From Prevotellaceae bacterium UBA2852 (GTDB lineage: Bacteria; Bacteroidota; Bacteroidia; Bacteroidales; Bacteroidaceae): a stretch of 8,898 nt of DNA. Both the position numbers and the translations under genes were made by a program. Below the pieces are notes generated by a model, which worked only from the letters and a program-made list of their open reading frames with translations, was not told the DNA's origin and did no database searches. Of the stretch, positions 7,762-8,898 are shown piece after piece; position 1 is the stretch's first letter; the number at the start of each line of letters is the position of its first letter. The stretch covers positions 201,762 through 210,659 of the forward strand of contig DEFM01000002.1 in assembly GCA_002350855.1 (NCBI GenBank). Reading direction: 5' to 3'.

Positions 7762-7877
7762 TTTGAATTCTAGTAATATTATTTATTAGTATGGCAAAGG
7801 CGCGATTTGGCTTCGAGCTATTGCACTATATGCATTTTCTCGCTAGTGCCATGTTGTAAAATTTTGTATTCTTGATG
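7762..7877 (-). other. Operon 5' leader
   Basis: About 110 nt separate the promoter's -7 element from the ATG at 7761. The leader holds a weak hairpin, GCACTA (7844-7849) pairing with TAGTGC (7823-7828), and a nine-codon mini-ORF (7852-7826, MALARKCI then TAG) without a visible ribosome binding site. No known riboswitch was recognised. Confidence 0.35.
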
Positions 7878-7909
7878 CAAAGATAGTATATTCTGCGTTA
7901 AATTTAAAA
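7878..7909 (-). promoter_or_regulatory. Promoter of the hydrolase/BspA-like operon
   Basis: The minus strand carries TATCTTTG (7878-7885), a perfect match to the Bacteroidetes -7 element TAnnTTTG and identical to the one at 3-10. At a 20-nt spacing the -33 position is TTTT (7906-7909) rather than TTTG, so the -33 match is weak. Transcription would start near 7870 and run into the lipoprotein hydrolase gene. The surrounding DNA is strongly AT-rich, as expected for a promoter. Confidence 0.6.
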
Positions 7910-7928
7910 AAAATAAAATAAAAAGTTA

Positions 7929-7942
7929 AATTTGGCCAAATT
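7929..7942. promoter_or_regulatory. Perfect 14-bp palindrome upstream of the operon promoter
   Basis: AATTTGGCCAAATT is a perfect palindrome about 20 bp upstream of the -33 position. A second GTTAAATTT, also present next to it (7924-7933), occurs inside the promoter spacer (7897-7905). The site could bind a dimeric regulator, but no regulator gene is in the window and AT-rich DNA makes short palindromes common. Confidence 0.3.
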
Positions 7943-7992
7943 AGTACAAGGGTACACAGATGGAGGTGGGGGAGTAAGGCAAAAAGATGTAA

Positions 7993-8032
7993 AAAAAAGA
8001 ATGGCAAACGAAGCGGTTTGCCATTCTTTTTT
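7993..8032. terminator. Strong rho-independent terminator, bidirectional
   Basis: AAAAAAGAATGGCAAAC (7993-8009) pairs perfectly over 17 bp with GTTTGCCATTCTTTTTT (8016-8032) around a six-base loop, with a T-tract on either strand. On the minus strand it follows the stop at 8058 by about 25 nt and so probably ends the gene whose remnant lies there. No plus-strand gene ends into it. Confidence 0.85.
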
Positions 8033-8057
8033 GTTATTGATGATAAGAAATCGTAAC

Positions 8058-8276
8058 TTACTTCACGATGATATTGCCGTATGCCGCTGTAAAGAAAGAA
8101 TCTTCTTTGGGCTTAATAAGCAAGTTGAAGTCAACTTCTGGGTATAAGTCCATAAGTGTCTTTGCTCTTTGAAATTGCTTGGCACTGATAGGAACGGAGG
8201 AGAGCTTATTTGCGTAATCAATATTCCATAGCTCTTCGAAGTGTGACCATTTAGGCAAAAATCTGCAAACAAACAA
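8058..8276 (-). pseudogene. Unrecognised ORF, probable 3' remnant of a truncated gene
   Basis: The 72-residue frame has ordinary protein composition in its last 60 residues (from about FEELWNIDYANKL to AAYGNIIVK) and ends 25 nt before a strong terminator, which is how a real gene's 3' end looks. I do not recognise the family. Its apparent TTG start and first dozen residues (MFVCRFLPKW) fall inside the ATCTGCAAA repeat region that continues to the right, and there is no ribosome binding site. The simplest reading is that repeat DNA replaced the 5' part of the gene, leaving a C-terminal stub. It could instead be a small intact gene starting further in, but no good start is seen. Confidence 0.4.
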
Positions 8277-8323
8277 TACCTAAATCAAAAATCTGCAAAA
8301 AACCCGAACAATCTTTAACACTT

Positions 8324-8453
8324 GAAAACAAGGCATTTACGGGCTTATTTTTGCAGATTTTATGTGTTTCTTTGCAATCGGACTATTTTCCCACGCAGAA
8401 GTTACTATCTGCAAATATAAGTGCTTGATAATCAACACAAATGCCTTTGTTTC
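8324..8453. repeat. Imperfect inverted repeat pair, 15 bp, enclosing about 100 bp
   Basis: GAAAACAAGGCATTT (8324-8338) and AAATGCCTTTGTTTC (8439-8453) are inverted copies matching at 13 of 15 positions, with CAC-like bases just outside both arms. They enclose two ATCTGCAAA motifs. The layout would fit the ends of a short non-coding (MITE-like) element, but no target-site duplication was identified. Confidence 0.4.
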
Positions 8454-8531
8454 AGGGTGACCAAAGTGACTCCGAGGGACAGTGGGGGGACGTAAAATAG
8501 GCAAAAATCTGCAACTGACGGAGCAGCGAGA

Positions 8532-8558
8532 GCAGAGTCAAGCGGGCTTGAACTCTGC
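8532..8558. repeat. REP-like hairpin
   Basis: GCAGAGT (8532-8538) plus CAAG (8539-8542) pair with CTTG (8547-8550) plus ACTCTGC (8552-8558), an 11-bp stem with one bulged A and a CGGG loop. No T-tract follows, so it is not a terminator. The preceding GAGCAGCGA (8521-8529) recurs at 8705-8713. The GC-rich hairpin stands out in AT-rich surroundings and resembles dispersed intergenic repeats of Prevotella genomes, from memory only. Confidence 0.45.
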
Positions 8559-8763
8559 CGAGTCGTGACGGAAGAAAACGAAGTTAAATATGGCTGCCTT
8601 CAAAAAAAGAAAATGCAAACATCTGCAAAATCGATTTTCCAGTTTTTTGCACGTTTACACTTTTTAACGCAGATTTTTGCACATTCTTGCAATCGCTGAG
8701 AAGCGAGCAGCGAATGAATCTGTTGCGTCCTTTAGTGATGCTCATTGTCATTTCTAACCCTTT

Positions 8764-8898
8764 TTATAGTAACGCACTTGGTGACCTTTTATTGCTCCAT
8801 ATAAGACGAATACGTTTTTGTCCCTCGACAGCCTCTCCGCAATGATCCTTGCTATACCGTGCTTTGCGCTGCTTGTCCGTCAGCCCCTGCTTCTTGTC
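8764..8898 (-). CDS. C-terminal end of an unrecognised protein, cut by the window edge
   Basis: Forty-four codons are open from the right edge to a TAA at 8764-8766, and the other two minus-strand frames are interrupted by stops. The residues are strongly basic (KKQGLTDKQRKARYSKDHC, then GQKRIRLIWSNKRSPSALL), suggesting a nucleic-acid-binding or transposase-like C-terminus, but I do not recognise the family and cannot see the rest. No terminator follows it; the repeat-rich DNA begins about 50 nt beyond its stop. Confidence 0.5.
   Translation of the reverse strand, partial: DKKQGLTDKQRKARYSKDHCGEAVEGQKRIRLIWSNKRSPSALL

Larger units (their letters stand above)
8252..8678. repeat. Cluster of ATCTGCAAA motifs in both orientations
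   Basis: Seven copies of a motif around AAAAATCTGCAA occur at 8257-8268, 8287-8298, 8351-8361 (inverted), 8407-8415, 8503-8514, 8621-8630 and 8669-8678 (inverted, last base differing). Two copies share a longer 17-nt identity, TAGGCAAAAATCTGCAA, at 8252-8268 and 8498-8514. Spacing is irregular and orientation mixed, so this is not a CRISPR array. No convincing gene lies within it. It may be a degenerate intergenic mobile repeat or a protein-binding array. Confidence 0.65.

Noticed and set aside
7932..8147. 71-codon plus-strand open frame
   Set aside because: It runs straight through the 17-bp terminator hairpin and is antisense to the ORF at 8058-8276.
8252..8678. CRISPR array
   Set aside because: The repeated unit is only about 9-17 bp, occurs in both orientations and at irregular spacing, and no cas gene is present.
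8595..8745. Possible 55-codon minus-strand ORF (MTMSITKGRNRF and onward)
   Set aside because: It runs through the repeat motifs and hairpin-flanking DNA, has no ribosome binding site, and its residues are simply translated repeat sequence.

Overview
The window looks like a chromosomal stretch from a Prevotella-type member of the Bacteroidales. Evidence: promoters of the Bacteroidetes type (TTTG, about 20 nt, TAnnTTTG), a large BspA-like surface protein with LRR_5-type and GLUG-type repeats and a Prevotella-style C-terminal tail, a lipoprotein with a loose lipobox, and leaders that mostly lack strong Shine-Dalgarno sites. No rRNA, tRNA, CRISPR array or complete transposon is visible.

Layout: Positions 1-366 are AT-rich and hold no gene; a well-formed minus-strand promoter at 1-34 points out of the window to the left. 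Positions about 368-835 carry an internal fragment of mnmE (tRNA-modification GTPase) on the minus strand. It has lost the N-terminal domain, the G4 motif and the catalytic C-terminus, so it is a pseudogene remnant. A perfect 13-bp hairpin at 897-923 is a rho-independent terminator.

Positions 991-7761 form one tight minus-strand cluster that reads like an operon: a lipoprotein alpha/beta hydrolase (454 aa), a secreted alpha/beta hydrolase resembling secretory lipases (608 aa), a 1123-aa BspA-like LRR/GLUG surface protein, and a 46-aa peptide gene. Gaps between genes are 30, 24 and 12 nt. The small gene's strong AGGAGG site overlaps the stop codon of the surface-protein gene. A promoter at 7878-7909 lies upstream and the 897-923 terminator lies downstream. 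The plausible shared theme is the cell envelope: two exported esterases or lipases together with a large repeat protein that could bind host or substrate surfaces. That link is inferred from linkage only.

The right-hand 1.1 kb (7762-8898) holds the operon leader and promoter, a 17-bp bidirectional terminator (7993-8032), a short unrecognised minus-strand ORF that looks like the 3' remnant of a gene (8058-8276), and about 430 bp of gene-free DNA full of ATCTGCAAA motifs in both orientations, inverted repeats and a strong hairpin. The 3' end of an unrecognised minus-strand gene enters from the right edge (8764-8898).
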